A stretch of 64,000 nt of DNA from Nocardioides sp. S5 (GCF_017310035.1 NZ_CP022296.1:3472001-3536000); one strand, 5' to 3'. Counted from the stretch's first letter, positions 17,470 to 26,391 are shown. Translations and numbers: made by a program. Notes: generated by a model from the letters alone, not told the origin.

Positions 17470-18611
17470 AGCCCGAGTCCCTTCGCCACAATCCCTCGCA
17501 GGATCTCGTTCGTGCCACCACGCAGGGTGAAGCCGGGTGCGTGCATCACAGCGTTCGTCAGCAACTGCCTGAAGGCACCGTGCTCATCCGCACCGTGCAG
17601 AGCGGCCTTGCGGACGGCCTCGATGACCTCGCCCTCAAAACGAGTGCCGATCTCCTTGACCAGGGCGGCCTGGACGTTGGGAGTCGATCCCCCGTCGAGG
17701 GCAGCCGCTACCCGCAAGGACAACTGACGAATCGACCACAGCTGGGCGACGAGCTGGCCCGCGGTCGCTAGAGAACGGGGGTCTGAGCAAGGCTCCAAGA
17801 TCCGGACGAACTCGACCAGCAACTGCATGGTGCTCAGGAACCGCTCGGGTCCACTTCGTTCGAAAGCCAGCTCCGAGGTGACCTGCTCCCAACCGCCCCC
17901 GACACGTCCGAGGACCATGTCATCGGGGACAAACACATCGTCGAGCACGACCTCGTTGAAGTGGTGCTCGCCCGTGAGGAGGTAGATCGGCCGGATCTGG
18001 ACACCTGGGGACGAAAGGTCGACCATGAGTTGCGACAGCCCGACGTGTCGGTCGCTCGTCGCGCCCGAGGTCCGACACAGTGTGATCATGAAGTGGCAGC
18101 TATGGGCGCCACTGGTCCACACTTTGGTGCCGTTCAGTCGCCAGCCGCCCTCGACCTGCACGGCTTTGGTGCGCACGGATGCGAGGTCTGAGCCGCTGTC
18201 CGGCTCGGACATCCCGATAGCCCAGTAGGACTCGCCGCGAGCGATCGGCGGTATGAGGCCACGGCGCTGTTTCTCGGTGCCGAAGCGCAGCACGGCTCCG
18301 CCTGACTGTCGATCGGCCACCCAGTGTGCTGCCACGGGTGCGCCTGCCGCCAGCAGTTCCTCGACTACGACGAATCTCTCCAGCGCAGAGCGTTCACCCC
18401 CGCCGTACTGCCGTGGCCACGTCATGCCCAGCCAGCCCCGGGCACCCAACCTCTTGCTGAACTCGGGGTTGAAACCGGCCAGCCACGTGTCGACTCCGGG
18501 CCGGAACGTGCCTTCCTGCTGCTCGCTCTGCAGGAAGGCACGCACCTCGGCCCGCAGGCCGGGGACGGTCTCCGGCAGCACGGCCAAGGGCAGGTCAAGC
18601 ACCGATTGCAC
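17466..18611 (-). CDS. Acyl-CoA dehydrogenase, larger member of a probable heteromeric pair
   Basis: 381-residue FAD-dependent enzyme that introduces a 2,3 double bond in an acyl-CoA. YWAIGMSEPDSGSDLASVRT is the FAD/substrate loop, LNGTKVWTSGAHSC the middle domain and FTLRGGTNEILRG the C-terminal signature, with Gly rather than Glu at the base position known from medium-chain enzymes. Glu may come from elsewhere or from the partner at 16414. GTG 18611 has AAGGAG upstream. First gene of the minus-strand operon running to 11160; the start region faces the divergent 18791 gene. Confidence 0.88.
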   Translation of the reverse strand: MQSVLDLPLAVLPETVPGLRAEVRAFLQSEQQEGTFRPGVDTWLAGFNPEFSKRLGARGWLGMTWPRQYGGGERSALERFVVVEELLAAGAPVAAHWVADRQSGGAVLRFGTEKQRRGLIPPIARGESYWAIGMSEPDSGSDLASVRTKAVQVEGGWRLNGTKVWTSGAHSCHFMITLCRTSGATSDRHVGLSQLMVDLSSPGVQIRPIYLLTGEHHFNEVVLDDVFVPDDMVLGRVGGGWEQVTSELAFERSGPERFLSTMQLLVEFVRILEPCSDPRSLATAGQLVAQLWSIRQLSLRVAAALDGGSTPNVQAALVKEIGTRFEGEVIEAVRKAALHGADEHGAFRQLLTNAVMHAPGFTLRGGTNEILRGIVAKGLGL

Positions 18612-18641
18612 GCGCGCTCCTTTGACTCTTTCTTATAATCA

Positions 18642-18664
18642 GGATGAGTATTGGTTAAAGTATC
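18642..18664 (+). promoter_or_regulatory. 23-bp motif in the divergent promoter region
   Basis: GGATGAGTA-N5-TAAAGTATC, 20 of 23 identical to the minus strand of 3230-3252. It lies between the divergent starts at 18611 and 18791, close to a TATAAT at 18634-18639. A binding site for the GntR or TetR regulator of this module is a reasonable guess. Confidence 0.45.
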
Positions 18665-18790
18665 AGGAATTGTGGGAGGCTGCCAGAACCCTCTCGTCCT
18701 TCGGGAGGGAGGGTCCGCTGGCACTGGTGCTGTGAACCCCCGCAATCGCACAGACCCAAAGTGCTCGCCGGCATGAGCGAAGGAGATTCG

Positions 18791-19951
18791 GTGTCGCAGT
18801 CGTTCTACCAACCCGACCATGAGGAGTTTCGCCTCGTCGTACGCGAGTTTGTCACCCGCGGAGTCGTCCCCCATCTCGACCGTTGGGAGGAGGAACGCCT
18901 CATAGACCGCGAAACCTGGAGGACGGCGGGCGCACAAGGCATTCTCGGCATCCGGATCCCTGAGGAGTACGGCGGCGGCGGGGTCAGCGACTACCGGTTC
19001 CGATGCGTGGTCCAGGACGAGCTCGCGCAGGTCGGCGCCGCCGCACTCGCCTCCGGATTCTCCATCAACGAAGACGTCGTCGCCTCTTATCTCGGGGCGT
19101 TCGGCACTGATGAGCAGAAGTCGGAGTGGTTGCCCAAGATGGCAGACGGGTCGCTGGTCGCCTCGATCGCCATGTCGGAGCCCGCCGCGGGGAGTGACCT
19201 GCGCGGAATCAAGACCACCGCGGTGCGGGATGGCGACCAGTGGGTCATCAACGGCGCGAAGACGTTCATCACCAGCGGCTACTCCTCCGACGTCGTACTC
19301 GTCGTTGCACGTACGGGCGAGCGAGACGGACGCCCCCAACTGTCATTGATCCTCGTGCCGACCAGCACGCCAGGGTTCAGTCGCGGCAAGAAGCTCCGCA
19401 AGCTCGGACTTCACGCTCAAGACACGGCCGAGCTGGCCTTCGACGACGTGCGTGTGCCTGCCCTCAACCTCGTCGGCGAGGAGGATCGGGGATTTCATCA
19501 CCTCACCGCGCAGCTGCCCTTGGAGCGTCTCTCCATAGCCTGGCGTGCACTGTGCGCCTCTGAGGCGGCGTTCGCCTGGACCGTGAGGCACACCAGCGAG
19601 CGCATGGCGTTCGGTCAGCGGATCATCGACTTCCAGAACACTCGTTTCCGCCTCGCTGAGATGTCGACGGAGATCGACATCACTCGAGCCTTCCTCGAGC
19701 AGTCCGTTCGCGCCTACAACGAGGGTTCGTTCGGCGCCAGTCTCGGTGCCAAGGCGAAGTGGTGGACGACGGAACTCCAGAACCGTGTCGTCAACGGCTG
19801 TCTGCAGCTGCACGGCGGTTACGGCTACATGGACGAGTACCGGATCTCACGCGCGTTCGCCGACGCTCGGGTTCAGACAATCGTCGGCGGCACCACCGAG
19901 ATCATGAAGGAGATCATCGGCCGCGAGATCGCCCAGCAGAACCGTTCATGA
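18791..19951 (+). CDS. Acyl-CoA dehydrogenase
   Basis: 386-residue acyl-CoA dehydrogenase. IAMSEPAAGSDLRGIKTTAV is the FAD/substrate loop, WVINGAKTFITSG the middle domain, HTSERMAFGQRIIDFQNTRF the C-terminal FAD contact and VGGTTEIMKEIIGREIAQ the end. GTG 18791 is chosen because AAGGAG lies 5-6 bases upstream; the in-frame ATG at 18773 has no ribosome site. It heads a plus-strand set followed by an HSD10-like SDR (31 bases later) and an enoyl-CoA hydratase, giving three consecutive beta-oxidation steps (dehydrogenation, hydration, dehydrogenation). Divergent from the 18611 operon. Confidence 0.9.
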   Translation: MSQSFYQPDHEEFRLVVREFVTRGVVPHLDRWEEERLIDRETWRTAGAQGILGIRIPEEYGGGGVSDYRFRCVVQDELAQVGAAALASGFSINEDVVASYLGAFGTDEQKSEWLPKMADGSLVASIAMSEPAAGSDLRGIKTTAVRDGDQWVINGAKTFITSGYSSDVVLVVARTGERDGRPQLSLILVPTSTPGFSRGKKLRKLGLHAQDTAELAFDDVRVPALNLVGEEDRGFHHLTAQLPLERLSIAWRALCASEAAFAWTVRHTSERMAFGQRIIDFQNTRFRLAEMSTEIDITRAFLEQSVRAYNEGSFGASLGAKAKWWTTELQNRVVNGCLQLHGGYGYMDEYRISRAFADARVQTIVGGTTEIMKEIIGREIAQQNRS

Positions 19952-19982
19952 AGACGTGCAGTTCGGACAGAAAGGACCCATC

Positions 19983-20750
19983 ATGCGGCTCCAAGACCAG
20001 ACCTTCTTCGTGACCGGAGGCGCCTCCGGACTGGGAGAAGCCACCACCGAGGCTCTCGTTGCCGCGGGAGCACACGTCGTCATCGGTGATCTACCGACGT
20101 CCGGTGGTGAAGAGACCGCGAATCGGCTTGGTGACGCCGTCGAGTTCGCGCCCATCGATATCACCGACGAGGAGACTGTCGCAGCCGCCTTCGACGAGGC
20201 AGAGCGCCACGGTCCCCTGCGAGGTGTGGTGCACTGTGCGGGACGCGGCGGTGATCGGCTACGTATTCTCGACGGGGAGGACAACCCCAGCCCGCTAGAC
20301 AGTTTCCGCAACGTTCTCGACATCAACCTGATCGGCACGTACAACGTGCTGCGCCTGGCCGCAGCACGGATGGCATGTAACGATCTGCTCGACGGCGAAC
20401 GCGGCGCGATCGTCCTCACCGCATCCGTCGCGGCATTCGACGGCCAGATTGGGCAGACGTCCTACACCGCGTCGAAGGCTGGGGTGCACGGCCTCACGCT
20501 CGTCGCGGCGCGCGACCTGGCCAGTTCCGCCATCCGCGTCAACACCATCGCGCCAGGAGTGTTCGACACCCCCATGCTCGCTCGGTTGCGCAGCGATATC
20601 CGTGAGGGGCTCGCTGCGGAAGTGCCCTTTCCCAAGCGACTGGGTAACCCGGAAGAATACGCCCAGATGGCGCTGCAACTGTTGCAAAACCCGTACGTAA
20701 ACGGCGAGACCATCCGTCTGGACGGCAGCATTCGCATGGCGGCCCGATGA
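19983..20750 (+). CDS. HSD10-like short-chain dehydrogenase / 3-hydroxyacyl-CoA dehydrogenase
   Basis: 255-residue paralogue of the 2189-2947 protein: TGGASGLG at 11-18, VHCAGRGG at 83-90, Ser148, Tyr161 and Lys165, NTIAPGVFDTPML and a conserved end GETIRLDGS. ATG 19983 with AGAAAGGA upstream. Predicted to oxidise 3-hydroxyacyl-CoA. Its stop overlaps the next start as ATGA, so it is coupled to the hydratase gene. The strong similarity to the left-margin copy, in a region otherwise decayed there, suggests the left block was a related operon. Confidence 0.9.
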   Translation: MRLQDQTFFVTGGASGLGEATTEALVAAGAHVVIGDLPTSGGEETANRLGDAVEFAPIDITDEETVAAAFDEAERHGPLRGVVHCAGRGGDRLRILDGEDNPSPLDSFRNVLDINLIGTYNVLRLAAARMACNDLLDGERGAIVLTASVAAFDGQIGQTSYTASKAGVHGLTLVAARDLASSAIRVNTIAPGVFDTPMLARLRSDIREGLAAEVPFPKRLGNPEEYAQMALQLLQNPYVNGETIRLDGSIRMAAR

Positions 20751-21523
20751 CTAAACCGCGGGAGGATGACGTCGTCGTCACCGCCGAAAGTGGTGTTCTC
20801 ATCATCACGCTGAATCGGCCTGCGCAGCGCAATGCGATGACCCTCGACATCGCGCGCGTTGTCGCGTCATCGATGAGGCGGCTCGACAACGACCCCAATC
20901 TCAGGGTGGGAGTGCTCACCGGAGCAGGCGGAGTCTTCTGCGCCGGGATGGACCTCAAACGCTTCCAGTCCGGCGAACGGCCGTTCATCGAGGGACGGGG
21001 CTTCGGAGGGCTCGTCGAGTGTCCGCCCGACAAGCCGCTCATCGCCGCAGTCGAAGGCTGGGCCCTTGGCGGGGGGTTCGAACTTGTACTGGCCTGCGAC
21101 CTCGTGGTCGCGAGCCAGACGGCGAAGTTCGGATTGCCCGAGGTTAAGCGCGGTCTCGTGGCGCGAGCTGGCGGTATCTTTCGCGTTGCCCAGGCCCTAC
21201 CTCGCGCCATCGCCCTCGAGATGCTGTTGACCGGCGAGCCGATTGACGCCCAAAAAGGGCATGCGCTGGGACTCGTAAATCACCTCGTGGACGAGGGGAA
21301 GGCCGTCGAGAAAGCCACAGTGATCGCGACAGCGATTGGCGCCAACGCTCCTCTCGCGGTACGGGCCAGCAAGGCTCTTTCTCGCGCCGCCCGAACATGG
21401 ACCGACGATGAGGCGTTCGAGCGGCAGCCCTCCTTAACCGACCCGGTATTCGCCTCCAATGACGCACGAGAAGGAGCCTCTGCCTTCGCCGAGCGCCGCG
21501 CACCTCGCTGGACAGGCAGCTGA
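20747..21523 (+). CDS. Enoyl-CoA hydratase (crotonase family)
   Basis: 258-residue crotonase that adds water across the 2,3 double bond of enoyl-CoA. Oxyanion-hole segments FCAGMDLKRF (about 64-73) and GWALGGGFELVLACD (about 104-118) are present, and a glutamate sits in LPEVKRGLVARAGG at the usual second catalytic position. Coupled by ATGA to the SDR. It ends without another gene on this strand; the GntR gene follows in the opposite direction, so the plus-strand set has three genes. Confidence 0.9.
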   Translation: MTKPREDDVVVTAESGVLIITLNRPAQRNAMTLDIARVVASSMRRLDNDPNLRVGVLTGAGGVFCAGMDLKRFQSGERPFIEGRGFGGLVECPPDKPLIAAVEGWALGGGFELVLACDLVVASQTAKFGLPEVKRGLVARAGGIFRVAQALPRAIALEMLLTGEPIDAQKGHALGLVNHLVDEGKAVEKATVIATAIGANAPLAVRASKALSRAARTWTDDEAFERQPSLTDPVFASNDAREGASAFAERRAPRWTGS

Positions 21524-21603
21524 TGCCTTCCGCCGGCCTCCTTCGTCGGCCGGTGCGCCAGGACCGCGGTGCGGGCGCGCTTGGAAGCGGTGTCAAGGAG
21601 GCC

Positions 21604-22341
21604 TCAGTCGCGCCAGCGGGACCGCGGGACGATGGGTTCCTGCAGTCGACCCTGGCCGCTGAGCAACTTCTCGAAGGCGTCGAGATGCTTTCGCATCACC
21701 TCTTCGGCTCTGTCAGGGTCCCCGTCGGCCACTGCTTGCGCGATCCGCAGATGAGCCTTGGCCACGGCTGAGACCTCCCGCTCGTCGATGGTCTCCAACC
21801 TGACGTGGCGGTCCAGCACCTCATGCAGGGCAACCAGCATGACGCGGAGAATCTCGTTGCCTGTGCACTCGGCGAGCTCACGATGGAAGTGAGTTGCACG
21901 TTCCGGATCTTCCTGCCCCTGCTTGACGTAGGCCAGCAGACGGTAGCGCACGTCGGCGTCGTCTGACGTTGCGGCGAGCCGGGCGGCCTGCGGCTCCACG
22001 ATCTTGCGGAACTGGAAGAAGTCTTCGAGCGGCGTCTGGTCGAGTGTGAACAGCAACGAGAGCGTGCGACTCACCTGGCTGAGGTCCGGACGTGCTACCC
22101 GGACACCCCCTCGCGGGCCGCGCTGGATCGTGATGAGACCTTCGGTCTCGAGCAGGCGAAGGGCCTCCCGCACGGTCCCACGACTGAAGCCGTGGCCTTC
22201 GATCAACTCCGACTCCGTGGTGAGCTGCGTTCCCGTCTCCAGCGACTGAGCGAGAATCTGCCCTCGCAACTCCGCCGCTAGGACCTCCGCGGCCTTGGGG
22301 AGACGACGCATGGGTCGGACGGCGCGCGGGGTGCTGGTCAT
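21604..22341 (-). CDS. GntR/FadR-family transcriptional regulator
   Basis: 245-residue regulator. The winged helix-turn-helix (TTESELIEGHGFSRGTVREA then LRLLETEGLITIQRGPRGG) occupies about residues 40-80. The FCD effector domain (from about 95) carries the His set typical of its metal or ligand pocket: THFHRELAE, KAHLRIAQAV and MRKHLDAF. FadR-type members bind acyl-CoA or small acids and usually repress nearby catabolic operons. ATG 22341 is the first sensible start, with a weak ribosome site. Position between the catabolic blocks suggests local control of module 1; the 18642 motif is one candidate site. Confidence 0.88.
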   Translation of the reverse strand: MTSTPRAVRPMRRLPKAAEVLAAELRGQILAQSLETGTQLTTESELIEGHGFSRGTVREALRLLETEGLITIQRGPRGGVRVARPDLSQVSRTLSLLFTLDQTPLEDFFQFRKIVEPQAARLAATSDDADVRYRLLAYVKQGQEDPERATHFHRELAECTGNEILRVMLVALHEVLDRHVRLETIDEREVSAVAKAHLRIAQAVADGDPDRAEEVMRKHLDAFEKLLSGQGRLQEPIVPRSRWRD

Positions 22342-22402
22342 CGGGGACCTACTTGTGACATGCAGCCAGTATCGCCCAGTGGCATGCCACGGAACGTACC
22401 GA

Positions 22403-23170
22403 TCATGCTTGTGTCGCCGTTGCCTGATCCCGAAGCGTCCCTCTGTGGAACGACCACATCTGCACCGACTGCTCGGCCTGCACCGCCGCGTCCAGCGCCA
22501 TGCCGATCGAGTTCGCCTCAAGGCGGAAGGAACGGGCCGTCCTGCGGGCGAGCGCTGGGTCCGCCGCGGCCGTGGCCGCGAGTTCGAACGCCAACCCTTC
22601 GACCTCATCGCTCGGCGCGCATCGCCAAGCCATCCCGATCGCGACAGCCTGTGCGCCGGTGAGGCTGTCGCCGAAGAGGCCGATTGCTGCCGCTGCCTCG
22701 CGACCAGCCGAGCGTGTGAGCAGTGTGAAGTGACCGCCGCCGGGATGTGCACCCAAGGGGATGAACCCCGAGACCAGCTTGGCATCATCCGCAACGATGC
22801 GCAGATCTGTTGAAAGCACGAGATTCAGGCCGGCGCCGACGGCGGCCCCACGCACGGCAGCCACCGTGGGGGGAAGTAACCGAGTGATCCGCAAGAACGA
22901 CTGGTAGATCCGGTCCAGCGTCCGGTACGCCTCGTCAGCTACGGGATTCTGGGCCACGGCAGCGAGCACGTCACGATGGGCACCCGCGCAGAAGGTCGGC
23001 CCGTCACTCAGGATCACCACTGCGCCCACCGACGGGTCTTCGTCGATGTCGTCACAGGCGGCCAGAATGGAGTCAGCCATCTCCGACGTCAGTGCATTCC
23101 GCCGCGAGGGCGCTGAAAGTGTCAGCGTGGCAACACCGTCCTCGCGCTTCTTGACCACAACCTCAGACAT
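22403..23170 (-). CDS. Crotonase-family protein, catalytic glutamate not evident
   Basis: 255-residue enoyl-CoA hydratase/isomerase family member. Oxyanion-hole blocks TFCAGAHRD and GAAVGAGLNLVLSTD are intact. Where hydratases have PExxxGxxPGxGG, this reads SGFIPLGAHPGGG with no Glu, so a simple hydratase role is doubtful; isomerase, hydrolase or dehalogenase-type chemistry of the superfamily is possible. ATG 23170 has AGAAGGAG upstream. It may be cotranscribed with the GntR gene 61 bases downstream. Confidence 0.84.
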   Translation of the reverse strand: MSEVVVKKREDGVATLTLSAPSRRNALTSEMADSILAACDDIDEDPSVGAVVILSDGPTFCAGAHRDVLAAVAQNPVADEAYRTLDRIYQSFLRITRLLPPTVAAVRGAAVGAGLNLVLSTDLRIVADDAKLVSGFIPLGAHPGGGHFTLLTRSAGREAAAAIGLFGDSLTGAQAVAIGMAWRCAPSDEVEGLAFELAATAAADPALARRTARSFRLEANSIGMALDAAVQAEQSVQMWSFHRGTLRDQATATQA

Positions 23171-23406
23171 GGGAACTCCTTCTGGCGACTAAACAAGCAG
23201 GTATTATTCCTTATAAACAATACACGACACTTGCTCCCAGGCCCGGGGCAGGGCCAGCGACCATCTTGGCCAACGCCGCCGGCGCTGCCTTGGCCCGCCG
23301 ACGGAGGTGCCACGCACGACGCACACTGCCGCGAAGGCACGGCCTTGAGCCAGCGACGCCCGCGTGGTGATCTCGCAGGAGCCACAGGGACGTAAGGAAG
23401 GCGGAT

Positions 23407-24370
23407 TCAGCTGGCAGGCCTCGAAGTGGAAAGGCCATAGAGAAGGAGGTGCGCATAGATCTCGGCGATCTCCGCGGGCTGACGCGAACCCTCCGGGTTG
23501 TACCATCGCGCCGACGAGTTGAGCATGCCGACGAGCGTGCGCGTCAGGAATTCCGAGTTCAGATCCCTGAGCTCACCGGCCTTCATGCCGAGCTCAATGA
23601 CGCTCCGGAACACCGAAAGCCATTCACGACGCAGTTTGTCGATGCGCTCGTAGCCCTCATGCTCGAGGTACCGGAGGTTCTCGTTGACAACGGCGATGGC
23701 ATCCCGATGGGTGGCGACGAAGTCCATATGAGCGGAGACCAACCGGTACAGCTTCTCGAGGGCGCTGTCGCCAGGGGCCCATAGCCTTCTCCAGCGCGTC
23801 TATCCCCTCCTCGATGGTCGCGCGATGGATCTCCTCCAGGAGATGTTGTTTGTACCTGGCGTGGTACATGACCACCCTTGGTCACGTCGGCCGCTGCGGC
23901 AAGATCACGCATGGATGTCGCGTGGTAGCCGGCCTGACGAAGCTGACGACTGCCGCGGCGCGAACACGTTCCCGCGCCGTGGCGGTGGCGCTGGTCGCGC
24001 CGGCGTTGCCACTGCGCTTCTTCTTGACCCGGGTGGCACCAAGACCCTTGGCGCGATCGACCACGGCTCCATGGAGGAAGAGATCGATGTACTCGTCCGC
24101 GATTTGCGAAGGAGTCAACGCCCCTGCAGGGCTGTACCAGTGGTACATCTCCGTCATCGCGCTCAGGACGGCCTGCGCCACCAGTCGCGGATCGAGGTCC
24201 ACGAATACTCCGCGCGAGATGCCTGCTTGGATCAACGAGACCGCATAGGACTCGTACGCATCTCGGCGCTGTTCGACGAGCAGCCGGCGGTCAGCACCGA
24301 GGTGTTTGCGCTCCTCGAAGAACACGCTGATCTCCGTCTGGTGATCGGTGACCAGCTGCACGTGGCGGCG
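23407..24370 (-). pseudogene. Tandem TetR-type regulator, N-terminally truncated and frameshifted
   Basis: Two KstR2-like TetR units follow each other on the minus strand. The first lacks its DNA-binding domain (cut at about 24370 by an IS1380 end) and shows a ligand domain VTDHQTEISVFFEERKHLG and TEMYHWYSPAGALTPSQIAD. Without a stop the frame continues through KKKRSGNAGATSATATARER into the start of a second unit. After frame changes that reads AGYHATSMRDLAAAADVTKGG (helix-turn-helix), QHLLEEIHRATIEEGIDALE and NSSARWYNPEGSRQPAEIAE, ending at 23407. At least three indels are needed. It was either two genes or one double TetR protein; not functional as written. Confidence 0.72.
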
Positions 24371-24460
24371 TACTAAGCCTCGATCTACCGATGAGCAGGG
24401 GCGGCGTGGGTCGGCATTGGTCACGGCGCTTGTAGCGAGTGCGGGCGTGGTTGTGCACCG
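24366..24460 (+). mobile_element. IS1380-type end fragment
   Basis: About 95 bases starting CTAAGCCTCGATC, nearly identical to 51282-51372 where they form the end of a larger IS1380 element. It truncates the first TetR unit. A second tip-like CCTCGATCCACCGATG follows at about 24463 in the same orientation. Confidence 0.65.
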
Positions 24461-24523
24461 GCCTCGATCCACCGATGGGGTTGGTGAGGATCGCGTGATC
24501 GTGGCCGCGGCGGTATGAGGGGA

Positions 24524-25418
24524 TCAGGGCGCGATGGTCGGCCGGACCTCGCCGTCCGGGCGTTTCACATGGGTTCTCCATTGCGCCTCGGCGAAACCGG
24601 TGAGCCCGTCACAGCACACGATCAGCACGTCGCGGACGCCGCGGTTGGCCAGGTCCGCACAGACGCCGGCCCAGAACTTCGCGCCCTCAGTGGCCTGGAT
24701 CCAGATGCGCAGGACGTGCTTGATGCCGTCCATGTCGACGCCGACCGCGATGTGCGCGGCTTTGTTGATCACGTGCGCGCCGTCACGGACCTTCACGACC
24801 AGCGCGTCGAGGTAGATGACCGGATACAGCGACTCGAGCGGGCGCCGCTGCCAGGCCAAGATCTCCTCGCCGATCTCGTCGGTGATCTTGCTGATCGTCT
24901 CGTGAGAGAGGTCGGTGCCGATCGTGGTCGCGAGGTGGTGCTGGATGTCGCGCAGCGTCATCCCGCCCGCGTAGAGGCTGATGATCATCTCGTCGAGCCC
25001 ACCGAGCCGGCGTGAGCCCTTCGGAACCAGCCGCGGAATGAACGTCCCGTCCCGGTCCCGCGGGACCTCCAGCGGCACCTCGCCCACCTGTGAGGCCATC
25101 GTCTTGGGAGTGGCGCCGTTGCGGGAGTTGGCGAACAGCGACGCCTCGGCCGAGCCCTTCTCGTAGCCCAGATGATCGGACAGCTCGGCTTGTAGGCCGC
25201 GCTCGAGCGCGGCCTTGATCAGACCGGGGATGAAGCCGCCATCGCCGGTCAGTTCCAGATCGCCGGCATCGATGCGGGCGAAGATGTCGTCCAGAGCTCC
25301 GGACGCCGCCATCTCAGCAGCGACGTCAGAGCCACGACGATCAGACTGTTCGTCGGTCACGAGGTCCATCATGTTCCTTTCAGATGGACCGATCCCTTAC
25401 ACAGAAGATCTGACACCC
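24524..25418 (-). pseudogene. IS256-family transposase, C-terminally truncated (copy A)
   Basis: Mutator/IS256 DDE transposase from ATG 25372 with AAAGGAAC upstream; the element tip (GGGGTGTCAGATCTTCTGTG inverted) ends at about 25418. TGDGGFIPGLIKAALERGLQ is the typical N-terminal block, and VIYLDALVVKVRDGAHVINK carries the first Asp. VCCDGLTGFAEA carries the second Asp, but the frame then runs into unrelated sequence (QWRTHVKRPDGE) and stops at 24524. Over 100 residues, including the last catalytic Glu region, are missing. Copy B is at 52498. Confidence 0.85.
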
Positions 25419-25423
25419 CCCGC

Positions 25424-25962
25424 AGCGGTGACCGTGCAGACCGGCCTTCGCGTCAGCGAGGTCTGCTCACTCACGATCGACGACGTCTATCTCGGCACTG
25501 GGCCTCACGTCACCTGCACCGGCAAAGGACGACGGCAACGCATCACGCCCTTGACCAGTGCAACCGTGAGCGTGATGACGGCCTACTTCACTGAGCGGAC
25601 CGCCCGGCCCGGAACCGCGCTGTTCTGCGGTCCCCGCGGACAGGCCCTGTCCCGCGATGCACTCGAGCATCGCCTTGCCACCTACGTCGCGGCCGCAGTG
25701 ATCGCCTGTCCCGGCCTCGCCGGCAAGCACGTCACGATGCACACCCTGAGACACACCGCAGCGATGAACTGCTCGCCGCCGGGGTTGCGTCGCCGTCATC
25801 GCGCTGTGGCTCGGGCACGCCGACACCCGCAGCACCGACGCATACCTCCACGCCGACATGGCCATCGAGCAAGCAGCCCTCGACCGAACACGACCACCAG
25901 ACGTAAAGCCCGGGGTCTACCGCCCCGAGCCCGGCATCCTCGCCTGGCTCGCAGCCCTCTGA
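25424..25962 (+). pseudogene. RIT-type tyrosine recombinase, C-terminal catalytic part (copy A)
   Basis: Integrase-fold recombinase truncated on its 5' side by the IS256 tip. QTGLRVSEVCSLTIDDV holds the first catalytic Arg and TMHTLRHTAAMN the HxxR box. After two small shifts VAVIALWLGHADTRSTDAYL gives the last His/Trp and Tyr region, ending PEPGILAWLAAL. This ending resembles the third recombinase of recombinase-in-trio (RIT) elements. A shorter inverted copy is at 54229-54520. Confidence 0.7.
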
Positions 25963-26050
25963 CTATGCCGACCATCCCGCGCCGAATGCCCCACCACCAC
26001 AGCCCGTCACAACGACCGTCGGCATAGTCCGGAGGTCGGCATAGGACATC

Positions 26051-26070
26051 CAATGCCGACGTCGGCATTG
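26051..26070. repeat. 20-bp perfect palindrome at the RIT-type element end
   Basis: CAATGCCGACGTCGGCATTG reads the same on both strands and recurs at 54121-54140. It marks the point where the recombinase element enters the IS3 type b OrfB gene (after the codons for RRYVGD). Several further GCCGAC/GTCGGC units lie within 100 bases on the element side. Confidence 0.75.
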
Positions 26071-26072
26071 CA

Positions 26073-26391
26073 TGTCACCGACGTAGCGACGGTTCGGCGC
26101 ACCAGCGGTGAAGTCCCGCTTGAGCAGGTCCGGCACCTTCTGCTCAGGCGTCTCGTCCGCTGGAGCCGACAAGGTCGATGAGCTGGGTGTCTTGGACTGC
26201 AGCGGACTGGTGGTCAGCGTCCCGTCGCCAGCGGTCTTCTTGCCGGTCCCGTACGCCTCAAGCCAATGGCGCAACGTGCCACGCACGATGCCCAGGTCCT
26301 CAGCGATGCCGCGGAGCGTGGCTCCTGGCGTGGACTCGTACAAGTCGACGGCCTGACGACGGAACTCCTCGGAGTAGTTCTTCCTGGCCAT
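26073..26391 (-). pseudogene. IS3 type b OrfA fused to an OrfB internal fragment (copy A)
   Basis: From ATG 26391 the OrfA helix-turn-helix reads intact to DETPEQKV and then jumps in frame to PDLLKRDFTAGAPNRRYVGD of OrfB before meeting the palindrome. Comparison with copy B (53335-54119) shows both breakpoints share CAGAAGGT, so about 470 bases were lost by recombination at a short direct repeat. The IS tip (GGCCTGG/CCCCGGTTCTTG inverted) ends at about 26464. Confidence 0.78.

Noticed and set aside
18612..18790. A KstR- or KstR2-type operator in the divergent promoter
   Set aside because: No AAC-N2-GTT dyad or CAAG-N2-CTTG dyad of the known form is present.
26073..26391. A natural OrfA-OrfB fusion transposase
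   Set aside because: The fused frame lacks the whole DDE core and its junction coincides with a short direct repeat present in the intact copy.
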